Assembly: GCA_050953505.1 (NCBI GenBank) | Contig: JBMNMU010000001.1 | Location: 1,426,001-1,490,000, forward strand | Direction: 5' to 3' | Origin: JBMNMU01 sp050953505 | Lineage (GTDB): Bacteria > Bacillota > Clostridia > Peptostreptococcales > Anaerovoracaceae | Length of the DNA: 64,000 nt | Shown: positions 45,190-55,256 of the stretch, in pieces | Numbering within the stretch: position 1 is the first letter of the stretch | Layout of the letters: the number at the start of each line of letters is the position of its first letter | Notes under the pieces: generated by a model | The model's input: the letters and a program-made list of their open reading frames with translations, nothing else | Database searches by the model: none | Told to the model about the DNA's origin: nothing | Program-made: the position numbers and the translations under genes

Positions 45190-45512
45190 TCACCCTCCTA
45201 CAACGCTTTGATACCTTGCTTCTGCCGACATGCACTGCTCTAACTTATTATTTTTAAGTACCTTTACGAACTTTTAGGCTTAGCCTACATATGATTAGAT
45301 GATGTAGGATGTAGTTCTTCGCAATGAGTTTGCGATACCCAATTGATACATATGGACTAATACAGACCATGTGCCATGATCAATCCCTCTGTTATTAATA
45401 GTTGTTCACTATTTACGATTGCAATTTCAATATTATTCTCTTTTATAGCACTTATCTCAATATTAAACCTCTATCTTGTTGATCATTGCACATAATCAAA
45501 TTTTTCTGTGAT
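45190..45512. other. Gap upstream of mcrB with a possible DUF4180-like remnant
   Basis: On the minus strand 45470-45357 reads as a coherent ~37-codon stretch, FNIEISAIKENNIEIAIVN and SEQLLITEGL, ending at TAG with no start codon or ribosome binding site. It weakly resembles the start of DUF4180 proteins. The rest must hold the mcrBC promoter; I see no hairpin of note. Confidence 0.3.
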
Positions 45513-46859
45513 TTATTCCAGACTTGTAATAATTCCATGTTTTATCCCATTATTATACATCTCACGAAAAGCAGCCTGTGCACCTTCTGCAAACCCGATG
45601 GGCATAGTGCTTAGAAAGCTATCATAGATGATTTTTCCTTTGAACGGGAGTAAAACGGTTTCAATTTGGGCGGGTAAGTTTCGCCGCAGCGTGTTAGCTA
45701 CAGAATTACTTATTCCCTTTATCCCGTATAGTCTGTCCTCGCCGTCCTCATTGGGACCAATTGCAACGGCGTACTCCGACTGATACTCCAAAATAAAGAA
45801 CATTCCTTTTTTATGGTTCCTTCTCCATAGCTCTAAAATATCAATTTTCTCTTGAGAAAGTTCCGCTTCTCTAAGATATTCATCAATTAGTTCCGGCTTT
45901 TTCCACAGTACTTCTCTGACCTTGTGTATCATTACATCGTTCACGGCATTAGGATATTCCGGCTTGATTTTGGCCTTAATAACACTCATTCGTTCATTGA
46001 TGAAGCCCATTAAGCCGTACCATGTTTCATAGAAAAGCCTGCACTCCTCAGGACTTAGTTGTGCCGTTTCTGCATCGTCAATCATAGCGCAGCATTTCTT
46101 GTATTTCTTACCACTTCCACAGGGGCAGGGGTCGTTACGTCCAATTTTCTCCCTTTTTAATGTTGGAAACGGGATAACATTTTTATTGCGTTTGCTAAGG
46201 ATCTCATGAAGCTCAGATGGTGTATATCCTTTGTTTTCCCAGATGCGTGTATGATTTTTTGCAAGCATAACAAGATTTATGAACTCCTGCAATTGTTCCT
46301 CGCCACTAAATATGAGATTATACCTGTCCAGGATGGCCCCCAATTCTCTTAACCCATCGCCGTAGGTTATACAGCCCCAAACTTCCTCATATGCTTCCGC
46401 AGTATCTTTACTGTAGCCGAAAACATCCATCATAAAACAATGCACATTCCACCAGTGGTCGTTATCTTCATAATCTTCATAGACATATTTAAGAAGTTCC
46501 TCTTTTTCAGGTAGATAGCGGGGCTTGCCCGCTTGATGCTCTAATAAATAATCTGCGCCGTCAAAGTCATTAAAAAACAAATAATGGACAATATATTCCT
46601 TATAAAAACCGTACCACCCATCTTTTAGTACAAGTGGCAGAAGAAGAATATAAAGTTCCTCGCTATTTGTTTGATCAACATTTTGTTTGTTAAAAATATC
46701 GATAAGATCATCCCGGCTGATAATGCCATATAAATTCGCTACCGCTCTTGCATAAGTATCAAGGGATTTACGGATAGTTGCTCTTCCGTATGGACAACGG
46801 ACCACATCAGATGCCGGGTTATACTGTTCAAAAACTTTCTTTGCATTTTCTTTATTCAT
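45513..46859 (-). CDS. SEC-C motif protein of unknown function
   Basis: A 448-residue protein with a zinc-binding SEC-C motif, GRNDPCPCGSGKKYKKCC, at about residues 238-255, between two largely helical regions. SEC-C motifs occur at the end of SecA and in many uncharacterised proteins, where they bind Zn and partner proteins. No catalytic motif is visible. It stands upstream of mcrBC on the same strand with a 320-base gap, so it is probably independent. Confidence 0.8.
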   Translation of the reverse strand: MNKENAKKVFEQYNPASDVVRCPYGRATIRKSLDTYARAVANLYGIISRDDLIDIFNKQNVDQTNSEELYILLLPLVLKDGWYGFYKEYIVHYLFFNDFDGADYLLEHQAGKPRYLPEKEELLKYVYEDYEDNDHWWNVHCFMMDVFGYSKDTAEAYEEVWGCITYGDGLRELGAILDRYNLIFSGEEQLQEFINLVMLAKNHTRIWENKGYTPSELHEILSKRNKNVIPFPTLKREKIGRNDPCPCGSGKKYKKCCAMIDDAETAQLSPEECRLFYETWYGLMGFINERMSVIKAKIKPEYPNAVNDVMIHKVREVLWKKPELIDEYLREAELSQEKIDILELWRRNHKKGMFFILEYQSEYAVAIGPNEDGEDRLYGIKGISNSVANTLRRNLPAQIETVLLPFKGKIIYDSFLSTMPIGFAEGAQAAFREMYNNGIKHGIITSLE

Positions 46860-47129
46860 TTATTTCCACCTTTTAACCTTTAAAAGAGTTCTTACAGTTC
46901 TGCGCATTTTTGTTTTGTAGTTTCTCTTCCTGTTCTACTAATTATAGTTCAAACCATTGTCTTCTTCAAGATTACAGATGTTTACCGATTAAATGTATTA
47001 GAAAATAGGATGGAGGAGTATTATATTAAGAATGATCATGAATGTTGTATGAAGTTTTAAGTTGAGGGAAAATGGAGTAATGGCAAAAATAAATGTGACT
47101 GTGATTGAGAGAAAATAACTTCTACCATC

Positions 47130-47558
47130 CTACCTGTTAATTAATATTAGACCACCAAGGCAAAGTGCTATTCCAATAATTTTCTCAATGGTTATCACTT
47201 CTTTATATAACATAACACCAATTATGATAAGTATTACCGCGAGAGCAATATTAGAAACTAGTGAACCGATGCTAATATTCCAGCCCACTTTATACATGTA
47301 GATGTTTCCTATTTCTAATCCTACAATAGAGAGCCCTAAAACAAAAGGGGTCCAATTAAGATAACTATATTCTGTAGCTAAGTTCTTTACTGGGCTGGTT
47401 AAAAAATATAGCAAAAATGCCAATACCGCACCTGTAATGTGTGTAATTCCAACGGAAGCAAGGGGGTTAATTGACCCAGGCATGGATTTCGCACTGATGT
47501 GATAAAATACATTAGATCCTATAAGTAGTAAAATTGGCCAGTAATAGTTCAAAGTCAA
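47130..47558 (-). CDS. EamA-like small membrane transporter
   Basis: A 142-residue protein with four to five membrane helices matching one EamA domain of the drug/metabolite transporter superfamily. Typical EamA proteins have two such domains in ~300 residues; single-domain forms act as dimers. The C-terminal IIGIALCLGGLILINR is a normal family end, so it is not obviously truncated. Substrate unknown. Confidence 0.75.
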   Translation of the reverse strand: MTLNYYWPILLLIGSNVFYHISAKSMPGSINPLASVGITHITGAVLAFLLYFLTSPVKNLATEYSYLNWTPFVLGLSIVGLEIGNIYMYKVGWNISIGSLVSNIALAVILIIIGVMLYKEVITIEKIIGIALCLGGLILINR

Positions 47559-47573
47559 CTTCTCCTTTCATAT

Positions 47574-47606
47574 ACATAAAAAATTGCCACCAGTCAAGGG
47601 TGGCAA
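47574..47606 (-). terminator. Terminator of the sigma/anti-sigma operon
   Basis: TTGCCACC and GGTGGCAA (8 bp, seven-base loop), followed on the minus strand by TTTTTT. It lies ~95 bases beyond the DUF4179 gene and just upstream of the EamA start. Confidence 0.8.
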
Positions 47607-47699
47607 CTTCAAACTTCAGTTCTAGCCTCTCACATTAACAGTTTTATCATAAATATCCATGATTTTCAATGATAATTGAAGACTAGTTTGCATAGATAA

Positions 47700-49106
47700 T
47701 TACTTATCAAGGGGGAGGCTAATCCTGATTGGCTCTTTTAGTATCTGTTTAGGAGTTAAAGCTCTTTGTAATATAATCTTCCCACTTGTTGGGTATTCCA
47801 CAGTAATTCTCGTTTCCATTTGTGTACCAATAACTGAACTTCCTTCCTCATCTAGACTATTAACATTACCTTCTAGATCTTGGTATTCAAAATTAAACAT
47901 TCCAAAGCCGTCATTATCAGCCACTTTTGTCGAAAACACCAATTGAGCTTTTTCTCCCTGTTTTGTAACTTCAACTAATTCTGTGCCGGCAATTTGAGGG
48001 GTTATAGTCTTCTCATTTATATCGATTGTTACATATTCTTCATCCTTATTTAATAATCGAATACCTTGAATAATTAGCTCCTGCTTACTCGGTGGATCGA
48101 AATAATTAGATTCAATAAAAACACGCATCCAACCCTTTTCGTCATCCTGGGTGGAGCTAATACCATTATTTCCTTCCAAGCTAACTTCTCCATCCTGCTC
48201 CACTGTCAAGTAAAGTCCTTTAATCCATGCTGTATTCTCCTTTGGGAAGCTAAAATTAACTTCGGTCCCTGCAGGATATACCTTCATATTTTCTAATTTT
48301 ATTTGCTGTCCGTATAGAGAATAGTTCTCATTGAATTCATAAATTTTTGGTTTGGAAAACTCTTTAAAATCTACCTCATAGGAAAAGACGCCAGCCCTTT
48401 TCAGATTAGGTTTTGTAGAACCATTTGTTGGCTCTCCTACCCTTTGCTCCTGGCTTAACCCCCCTATAGTTTCTATGTCTACCGCTACATCCAATTGTAT
48501 TTTCTTAGGCAAGTTTCCTTCAATAAAATGATATCGCTGCATAAGAAAGCCATGTTTTTCCTCTCTTCCATCTAATGATAAGCTTGACATACTATAGCTA
48601 AATCCATCTAGTACTTCGCCAGTAAAACCATTCCTCATTTCTTGCAAAGTAATGTTAACCCATTCATTGGAGGTTTGTTCCAATTCCTCTGGAAGTTGAA
48701 AAAACAATACAAGGTTCTTTTCGTCAGCAAGTACATAGGGTAATTGCAATCTTTCTTCCCCGTCCCTGGCTGTTAGATTTACTTCCTGAATATAATCATT
48801 TTTAATAGCATTACTTATACTTTTATCAAATTTTACAACCTCTGCCAGTTTTCCGATTAACGGTATCTGGGATACCCCACTAGCAAAGGCTGGGCTTGTA
48901 TTCACCAGTATCATAAATATAAAAACCGCTGCTACTGCTGTTAGCGAACTATACAATGCCTTTCTTTTTCTGTTCTTTTTTATAATGCGCTTTTCTAATC
49001 GATGCTCTACCCCGGCTAAACCTTCTGGGTACTGGTGGGATTCTTTTATTAGGTCATACCATTGATTTCTATTATCTGACATGAGTCTCTCCCCCTTCCT
49101 CATCAT
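47700..49106 (-). CDS. DUF4179-type membrane anti-sigma-like protein
   Basis: A 468-residue protein: cytoplasmic N-terminus (~1-50), one membrane helix (ALYSSLTAVAAVFIFMILV, ~50-70) and a large extracytoplasmic beta-rich part typical of DUF4179. Genes of this type follow ECF sigma genes, and the N-terminal segment is thought to hold the sigma factor at the membrane. It overlaps the sigma gene by 35 bases if the first ATG is used; the in-frame ATG at 49082 (MSDNRNQWYDL) would reduce this. The signal is unknown. Confidence 0.8.
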   Translation of the reverse strand: MMRKGERLMSDNRNQWYDLIKESHQYPEGLAGVEHRLEKRIIKKNRKRKALYSSLTAVAAVFIFMILVNTSPAFASGVSQIPLIGKLAEVVKFDKSISNAIKNDYIQEVNLTARDGEERLQLPYVLADEKNLVLFFQLPEELEQTSNEWVNITLQEMRNGFTGEVLDGFSYSMSSLSLDGREEKHGFLMQRYHFIEGNLPKKIQLDVAVDIETIGGLSQEQRVGEPTNGSTKPNLKRAGVFSYEVDFKEFSKPKIYEFNENYSLYGQQIKLENMKVYPAGTEVNFSFPKENTAWIKGLYLTVEQDGEVSLEGNNGISSTQDDEKGWMRVFIESNYFDPPSKQELIIQGIRLLNKDEEYVTIDINEKTITPQIAGTELVEVTKQGEKAQLVFSTKVADNDGFGMFNFEYQDLEGNVNSLDEEGSSVIGTQMETRITVEYPTSGKIILQRALTPKQILKEPIRISLPLDK

Positions 49107-49587
49107 CCAACTCTACGCGTAGTATTCCCATGGCTTTTCGTGTACGGGTTGCTACAGTACCTTCTGGTATTTCCAAAATTACTGCCGTTTCAGCTATGGT
49201 GTAGCCCCCAAAGTATCGTAATACAATTATTTTTCTTAGATCCTCAGGCAAAGACTGAACTGCAAATTTAATAGGTATTGAATCATCATCAATGGGAGGG
49301 TTCATTTCTTCTGGCATTTCTTCCATAATTACTTCCCGCTTACTGATTATCAAGATTCTATAGCATTCGTTAATTAGAATCCTTGTCAGCCATGTTTTTA
49401 GAAAACGAGGCTCTCTAAGCTTTTTTCTGTTCAGATAACCCAAATAGACCGCTTCATCAACAGCATCTAATGACCTTGTTTCATCACCAAGATAACCATA
49501 TGCAATACGATACATCACAGGCTTATATTCCGCTATGAAAGAAATATATTCTTTTTTATTGATTCCTATTGCTCTAAATATTTCCAT
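49072..49587 (-). CDS. ECF-type RNA polymerase sigma factor
   Basis: A 171-residue sigma-70 family protein: region 2 (KPVMYRIAYGYLGDETRSLDAVDEAVYLGYLNRKKL) and region 4 (LRKIIVLRYFGGYTIAETAVILEIPEGTVATRTRKAM). I set the start at ATG 49587 (MEIFRAIGINKKEY), with AAAGGG seven bases before it; the longer frame upstream lacks a site and is unlike the family. Cotranscribed with the DUF4179 gene, which probably controls it. Confidence 0.88.
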   Translation of the reverse strand: MEIFRAIGINKKEYISFIAEYKPVMYRIAYGYLGDETRSLDAVDEAVYLGYLNRKKLREPRFLKTWLTRILINECYRILIISKREVIMEEMPEEMNPPIDDDSIPIKFAVQSLPEDLRKIIVLRYFGGYTIAETAVILEIPEGTVATRTRKAMGILRVELDDEEGGETHVR

Positions 49588-49689
49588 GTCATTTCCCTTT
49601 CTATATATTAGAGAAAGATCTGCAGGATTTTCATTTTTGCTTTTACAATTAATAATAATTACTTTGAATACTACCAATTGCCATGCCAA

Positions 49690-50017
49690 TAAGTAATTAT
49701 AGTGAGAATTTTATGCTATCATAGTAACGTTGAATACTGCCTGTTGTCATACAATTATGCAAGTATAGACAGAATTTTATATTGTCACAACTACACAGCT
49801 ACTTTTAATACAATATTTGATGTAAGGACAGCCACTTATGAAGAGAAAGTCGGATTGCTTGCTGGCAAAATTGAAACATGACTATTTAGGCGAAAACTTA
49901 GGCGCTACTAAATAGGGAGTATTGAATTACGAATATTGACAAGACAAAGCCATCCAAGAGTTGTTTATTCCTGAATGGCATCTCTAATATTAACTGGATA
50001 TGATAAAACGTGCATGA
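49690..50017. other. Intergenic region, little content
   Basis: An AT-rich gap of ~330 bases upstream of the sigma factor gene. A plus-strand frame 49839-49916 (25 codons, AAGGA nine bases upstream) is too short to call. Two similar stretches, gttgaatactgcctgttgtc and nearby attttatattgtcacaac, hint at local duplication. No terminator or known RNA seen. Confidence 0.4.
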
Positions 50018-50350
50018 TTATTTTTCTAGATGTTTTGTTCGCCTATTAATATACATTCCAATAACACTACCTACTAGCGCAATTATTCCATATCCAACAA
50101 TGTAAACCCATGCACTTGAATTGTAAAAAATAAAAATCGTCGGAACAAAGAGTAATGCAACTATTATAAAATATAGAAAACTAAAAGGCTTTTTAAAACC
50201 GTACAATAGGGAGCAGAGAAAGCAGATCAATGGCATAACTATCAAGAGCATTAACATGGCTGTACCTGTATCCTTTATCATCATAGGTAATAAATAAAAA
50301 TTTAAAATAATGATTCCCAAATACGGTAACATATCTTTCAATTTTTTCAT
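50018..50350 (-). CDS. Small membrane protein, unknown
   Basis: A 110-residue protein of four predicted membrane helices with a short basic start (MKKLKDML) and a basic end (INRRTKHLEK). No family recognised. It follows the MFS gene by ~78 bases on the same strand and may be cotranscribed. Confidence 0.6.
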   Translation of the reverse strand: MKKLKDMLPYLGIIILNFYLLPMMIKDTGTAMLMLLIVMPLICFLCSLLYGFKKPFSFLYFIIVALLFVPTIFIFYNSSAWVYIVGYGIIALVGSVIGMYINRRTKHLEK

Positions 50351-50428
50351 AAGATCCTCCCAAGGTAAAATTGGTGGTAAGATTTTTTGTTTTTCCTTTT
50401 CCGCTGGAATCTAGTTGTGTTCAAGATT

Positions 50429-51646
50429 TCAAATATACTCCTCCTTCTCTGCCATAAGCTTCGGCAGTATACTGGCACTAACAAAGAAAAGTATAATCGT
50501 AAGTACACCAGACACGGCAAACCATCGGTTGACTCCAATAACATCCGCAAAGGTGCCGGAGAGAATCAGTCCAAGGGGCATAGCAATAAGCCCAAGGCTA
50601 GAGGTAAGAGAAAGCACCCTTCCTAAATATTCCTGCTCAACACGCGTTTGGTAAATAGCTGTTTTCACTCCATGAAAGAAAGGGTTAGCCATTCCCATTA
50701 GAAAGGATAGCACAACAAAAACCGGAAGCCCTGTAGAAGGCAACAATCCGGTAACCAAGATGCAGGTGCCATATGTACCAATAGAAAGAAGAATGGCAAG
50801 GACTTGGTTGATTTTTCCTCCTATGATTCCTAATAGAAAGGAACCTGTAAGCATCCCCACAGAGAATACAATCTCAACGGTTCCACTTTCTGCTACCCCA
50901 CCGCCAAACCAAGTCATGGTAATCAGCGGATAGAGGGAACCAATGGGAAAATAAATGAAGGCGTACAGGCAACTGATAATCAAAAGCGCCAGCAGGCCCG
51001 GTTTACGTCTAAGAGCCTCAAACCCTTCTATAGCTTCTTTGAATACTTGAGGCCGACCCTCAGGTTTTTCTTTTTCTATATTAGGAATTTTAATCACAGA
51101 AATTATCCCAACAGCGATTAGCGCTCCTATCACATCCAATAAAACAATCACATTTAAATCCCAAATACTGTAAAGAACTGCAGCGAGAGCTGGGCTAATT
51201 ACCATGGATAATGATTTAAAGCTTTGAGCAAAACCAGCGCATTGAATCAACTGCTCCTTAGGTACAATGGAAGGAGTCAATGCTTGGAGAGCCGGCGTGT
51301 GAAAGGCTGCGCCAATGGAGCGAAGGAACAGCACCACAAAGATTAGCCATATAGGGATTTCCATAAAAATTCCTGTAATAACCAATAACATTCCAGCAGC
51401 AGCAATGCCAAGATCCGCCATAATCATAATGGCCTTACGGTTATAGCGATCTATATAAACCCCGACAAACATGCCTAATACAGCCTGTGGCAAAAATCCA
51501 ATAAGGGTTCCCAAAGAAAGGAGAGCTGCGGACCCAGTTTGTTGTGTAATGTACCATACAATGGCCATCTGAAGGACAGAAGAGGTCAAAATTGATATAG
51601 CCTGACCTGACCATATGCATATAAATGTACGTTTCCAGCTTTGCAT
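50429..51646 (-). CDS. MFS transporter (MFS_3, macrolide-efflux-like)
   Basis: A 405-residue, twelve-helix protein. The start WSGQAISILTSSVLQMAIVWYI and the loop VGVYIDRYNRKAIMI (motif A between helices 2 and 3) are typical of the MFS_3 group containing Mef-type drug exporters. Likely a proton-driven exporter; substrate unknown. Transcribed with the small membrane protein. Confidence 0.85.
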   Translation of the reverse strand: MQSWKRTFICIWSGQAISILTSSVLQMAIVWYITQQTGSAALLSLGTLIGFLPQAVLGMFVGVYIDRYNRKAIMIMADLGIAAAGMLLVITGIFMEIPIWLIFVVLFLRSIGAAFHTPALQALTPSIVPKEQLIQCAGFAQSFKSLSMVISPALAAVLYSIWDLNVIVLLDVIGALIAVGIISVIKIPNIEKEKPEGRPQVFKEAIEGFEALRRKPGLLALLIISCLYAFIYFPIGSLYPLITMTWFGGGVAESGTVEIVFSVGMLTGSFLLGIIGGKINQVLAILLSIGTYGTCILVTGLLPSTGLPVFVVLSFLMGMANPFFHGVKTAIYQTRVEQEYLGRVLSLTSSLGLIAMPLGLILSGTFADVIGVNRWFAVSGVLTIILFFVSASILPKLMAEKEEYI

Positions 51647-51711
51647 CTTTACTATAACTCACTCCTTAACTCTTTTATGGCATTCACATAATATACTAAC
51701 ATACTTAGAGA

Positions 51712-51740
51712 AACTCATCACCTGATAATAGTGATGAGTT
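51712..51740. terminator. Hairpin upstream of the MFS gene
   Basis: AACTCATCAC and GTGATGAGTT (10-bp perfect stem) followed by CCTATTTT on the plus strand. It sits in a 410-base gap (51647-52056) between divergent genes, which otherwise shows only promoter-like AT-rich DNA, including CATATACTA at ~52019, similar to a sporulation-sigma -10 box. Confidence 0.5.
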
Positions 51741-52056
51741 CCTATTTTCCATGAAATGCTAATAAATCTATATCATAGTTTATTATAAAGCTTGTAGAAG
51801 GGAGGGCAAATGCGAAATTTTCCATTATCCCTCATCACACTCCTTTGAAATCCTATTCACTAAGACATTATACTCTATCTAGAAGTCTGTTTGCAAAGTT
51901 ATTCTAATGTAAAGCATAGTACCAATGGAAAATATTCAGGGTATTATAAATAGTGGAGAATAGCCTCCTTTCATTACTTGTTAGTTTTTTGATTATAAGT
52001 ATCACATATTTTCAATATTCATATACTAATAAAGATAATTGAAGGAGGCTAGATTT

Positions 52057-53184
52057 ATGGTAAGTATAAATAATTTTGATGAACAATGTATTACATTCAG
52101 CCAAATGAGCATGATTACAAATACTAGATTATTCTTTAAAAGCTTTTCTATTTGGATCAGAATTTATATTCTTAGCAGATATTTTGGCATTGGAACGGAA
52201 GCACAAGCCTTCGAGCGATTCTATTCCGAAACCTCGGGCATTGGCAATCTATTGCAAATGGCATTTGATCGTCAAGATGTGGATGAAATTTCTCTACAGC
52301 TTAGCAGATTTACATTTGCTATACGGGATCTGATTACAGCTCAGCTTCACGGGAATATCGAAGCAATGGACCAAAATATAAATCGTTTATATCAGATAGC
52401 AAGAAATTCTGCGTCACATCTAGCCTCAATCAACCCATACCTAAATGAGGAAGAATGGCGAAACCTGTTGAACACATATATTCAGTATACTATTGAAGAA
52501 ACAAATGCACTTGGGGCGGGTGATTATAGTACTTATATTAGCTATAATGAACTTATCTCAAATCATACCAACAAAATGGGCGATGTACTCGCAGAGTCTT
52601 TGTATAATTATATTATATCCGGTTATACCCTTACCCCCCAGAGTGACATGCAGTGTATTACCTACGAAGAGATGAATCAGATCTTTAGGCTCAGAATAGC
52701 TTGGAATGAGATTAACACACGGACTAACATGTATATGCTAAGTAGGTATCTAGGTATAGTGGATGCCGAAGCAGTAAAAGCATTTTTAAATCAATTTATG
52801 TTGGAATACACCGACCTGGTTCAACAATTTTTTGATACAGATATTGGGAGTTACCCCCAGGAATTAGAGGAATATGTAAATTTAATTGATAGTTTAATAA
52901 CGGCTCAAATAGACGGTAACGTCAATGAGATAAATCGAATTACACAGCTTTTATATGAAAATGCGGATCAAAGAGCTGTTTCTTTTGCTTCTCTTAATCC
53001 TTTATGGAATGAAACTGAATGGCGATCCAGGCTCTATAATCGCCTCCGATATACCATCGATCAATCTACAGCCTACTTAAGAGGTGATTATTCTAGTGGT
53101 TTAGATATACTTCGAACACTGCTTGATATATCCGAAAACGCTGGCGACTACCTTGCACGAAGCATTTTCGCCTATTTAACATAG
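52057..53184 (+). CDS. Tandem-duplicated alpha-helical protein, unknown function
   Basis: A 375-residue protein built from two ~185-residue copies. Matching pairs include QCITFSQM / QCITYEEM, YILSRYFGI / YMLSRYLGI, LITAQLHGN / LITAQIDGN, LASINPYLNEEEWRN / FASLNPLWNETEWRS, and LAESLYNYI / LARSIFAYL. Each copy looks all-helical. From memory it resembles a Firmicutes family of ~180 residues sometimes misannotated as acetylglutamate kinase. ATG 52057 is preferred: GAAGGAGG lies eight bases before it and would otherwise be coding. No membrane segment or signal. Function unknown. Confidence 0.75.
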   Translation: MVSINNFDEQCITFSQMSMITNTRLFFKSFSIWIRIYILSRYFGIGTEAQAFERFYSETSGIGNLLQMAFDRQDVDEISLQLSRFTFAIRDLITAQLHGNIEAMDQNINRLYQIARNSASHLASINPYLNEEEWRNLLNTYIQYTIEETNALGAGDYSTYISYNELISNHTNKMGDVLAESLYNYIISGYTLTPQSDMQCITYEEMNQIFRLRIAWNEINTRTNMYMLSRYLGIVDAEAVKAFLNQFMLEYTDLVQQFFDTDIGSYPQELEEYVNLIDSLITAQIDGNVNEINRITQLLYENADQRAVSFASLNPLWNETEWRSRLYNRLRYTIDQSTAYLRGDYSSGLDILRTLLDISENAGDYLARSIFAYLT

Positions 53185-53247
53185 GTGTCAGACACCATTT
53201 GTCGAATTCGAGGGGTGAATGGGCAGTTGCAAGGGGTTTGGCATTTT

Positions 53248-53282
53248 AAGTTGGAAAAGGTGCCAGACGTATTTTCCAACTT
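53248..53282. terminator. Hairpin downstream of the duplicated protein gene
   Basis: AAGTTGGAAAA and TTTTCCAACTT (11 bp) enclose GGTGCCAGACG. A smaller GGTGTCAGACACC palindrome lies at about 53186. No T-run follows, so it may be a terminator variant or a dispersed repeat. Confidence 0.45.
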
Positions 53283-53341
53283 ATGATTGAAATGATTGAC
53301 CTTATGTTTCCCTACTATTTCGAATAACACAGATAATTTGC

Positions 53342-54925
53342 TTAGTAAGCCGACTCTTTTACAAATACAACCTTCCCATTCCCAATGCGCACCAGTAGCA
53401 CATTTTCAATTGTTTTATATATCACTTTGCCTGTTTCATCAAAAATCATCATCTTATATTGAGACTGGCTGTCCTTTTCGAATACGGCCACCATATAGCC
53501 ATCCTGAATTTCCAGGCTCTTCAGTCTTCCTCCCGGATTCACTGATTTGCCATCTCCGTAGATATAAAGCTGATTGTTTTCCTTCCATAAAGAATAGTAC
53601 AGTTTGCCATTGAAAACATTATAGCTGCCGACCGGTTCATCTATAATTTTTTCTGACTTGCCCCCATGGATGGGAACTTTATATAAAGACTGCTCAAAAT
53701 CTGTAAAGTATATAGTATCGTCTACAATTTTAAATCCAGATGCCGCTTCCTGGCAAATCCGCTGTGTTTCAGAAGTATGGATATTAACTTTGCATATTCC
53801 TGTGGTTATATCCTTGTTTTCTTTATCTGCATTGCCCAAAACATATATTTCATCATCAATCAGGTACAAATCTTCAGATGCAAAGCCACCCGTTCCAGCT
53901 TCTGTCCAATTCCATGCCCATCCATAAATATAGTTGGGTTTTCCCACGCTTACATAGTCTTTTTCTCCAACCTTTCTTATCTGAAGATTGTTTGCGTAAG
54001 GTGGAAACCCTTGATTCACTTTGATTTGATAATCCTCATATGTTTTTAATGTAAAATAGCCACTGTCTATCTCTTCAAAAGTACCGTCTTCCTTAAGCCA
54101 AATAAGGTGATTTGAGCCCATGACTGCCCCGCCAGTATGATAAAAGAGTAAGGCTTTGCCATTTTCGGTTTCAAGATTTGCATATACATAATGAGTCATG
54201 TCACCTGTTTTCGGCAATTGATACACTTTTTTCTTCTGGGTAAGGTTATCTATAGGGGTTTGATAGATAGCCCCATTTGATCCTTCGTAGTAAAAATAAT
54301 CCCCTGCCATTGTGAAGGCACCCTTTTCTCCACCTTCACGGGTTACTATGGGCAAAGTGATCTGCCCTGCGACAGTTCCACCTTTCGTTGAATTGATTGC
54401 TAATCCGTTGGCACTGTCAAATGAATAGTCCCAACCGAATTCCTCCACAGCAAAACGCCATGTAAGAGGGAAATATGTAACATTTCTAAAAAGCAACAGT
54501 GGATAAGCTTCCTTTGAATTATCAATGGATTTTTCGTTGACCTTTATAGGGAAGGAGGCTATGGTTGCTGCATAAGTACTGCTGTTCGGTGCTTTAGCTT
54601 GATATTTATTATAACTCCAGCTGGCCCCGGTTTTAACTATATTTAATCCTGTACTACTGTTCCAGGCACTCTCAAGTCCTAGAAATCGGCAGTCAAAATA
54701 GGTCATAGGAAAATAGGTGATGTCTTTATAGGTTATTAAAGGATATTGGCTAGTCTTATTATCGATAACAGTTCCATTTAAGGTCACCTTAAAGGCCGGC
54801 AACTTGACTGTGACATTAGGCGCAGCTGCATAGACCGTTGGCACTGTTTGGGCAAATATGCTTGTCAGCAGCAAGCAAGTCACTGCCATACTAATAACTA
54901 GTATTTTAGAAATTTTCTTATTCAT
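53342..54925 (-). CDS. Exported protein: stalk-domain N-terminus + DUF5050 beta-propeller-like C-terminus
   Basis: A 527-residue secreted protein with signal peptide ending TVYAAAP. Residues ~35-180 hold two copper-amine-oxidase-N-type repeats (NGTVIDNKTSQYPLITYKDITYFP; NEKSIDNSKEAYPLLLFRNVTYFP). From ~220 to the end, repeated units such as YFYYEGSNGAIYQTPID, DDTIYFTDFEQSLYKVP and FNGKLYYSLW match DUF5050, predicted to form a propeller. A surface protein; ligand unknown. Similar in build to the stalk-domain protein at 27.2-28.2 kb. Confidence 0.8.
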   Translation of the reverse strand: MNKKISKILVISMAVTCLLLTSIFAQTVPTVYAAAPNVTVKLPAFKVTLNGTVIDNKTSQYPLITYKDITYFPMTYFDCRFLGLESAWNSSTGLNIVKTGASWSYNKYQAKAPNSSTYAATIASFPIKVNEKSIDNSKEAYPLLLFRNVTYFPLTWRFAVEEFGWDYSFDSANGLAINSTKGGTVAGQITLPIVTREGGEKGAFTMAGDYFYYEGSNGAIYQTPIDNLTQKKKVYQLPKTGDMTHYVYANLETENGKALLFYHTGGAVMGSNHLIWLKEDGTFEEIDSGYFTLKTYEDYQIKVNQGFPPYANNLQIRKVGEKDYVSVGKPNYIYGWAWNWTEAGTGGFASEDLYLIDDEIYVLGNADKENKDITTGICKVNIHTSETQRICQEAASGFKIVDDTIYFTDFEQSLYKVPIHGGKSEKIIDEPVGSYNVFNGKLYYSLWKENNQLYIYGDGKSVNPGGRLKSLEIQDGYMVAVFEKDSQSQYKMMIFDETGKVIYKTIENVLLVRIGNGKVVFVKESAY

Positions 54926-55256
54926 AGTTTTCCTCTCTCAATCTTTCTTAAATTTGTTCTATGAAATTTGATTTCCCCCTTGAAACCCTGCAATCTACTT
55001 TTTCGCTGTTATTTGTTCGCAGTTTCATTCAGCTTTTCGCCTGAATCCACTGATTAAGGTCTATGACGACTATCTCCGCTGGTTCGGACTGCGAAAGGGG
55101 TGCGAGTGCTTCGTTGTTTTTCTATATTGTGTAATTGTGGAATATAGAAGTCAAGCAGTTCACATAGGGTTAATATAATTGTAATAATAATGCAATAAAT
55201 AACAAAGCTATTCACATATATTATTGATTTTCATAATCTTAACCGAGGTGATTTTT
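54926..55256. other. Intergenic region with a possible coding remnant
   Basis: A gap of ~330 bases between divergent genes. On the minus strand 55121-55029 reads as a coherent 30-codon stretch (NEALAPLSQSEPAEIVVIDL, then NQWIQAKS) ending in TGA with no start; it is more GC-rich than its surroundings and may be a gene relic. Both flanking promoters must also lie here. Confidence 0.25.
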
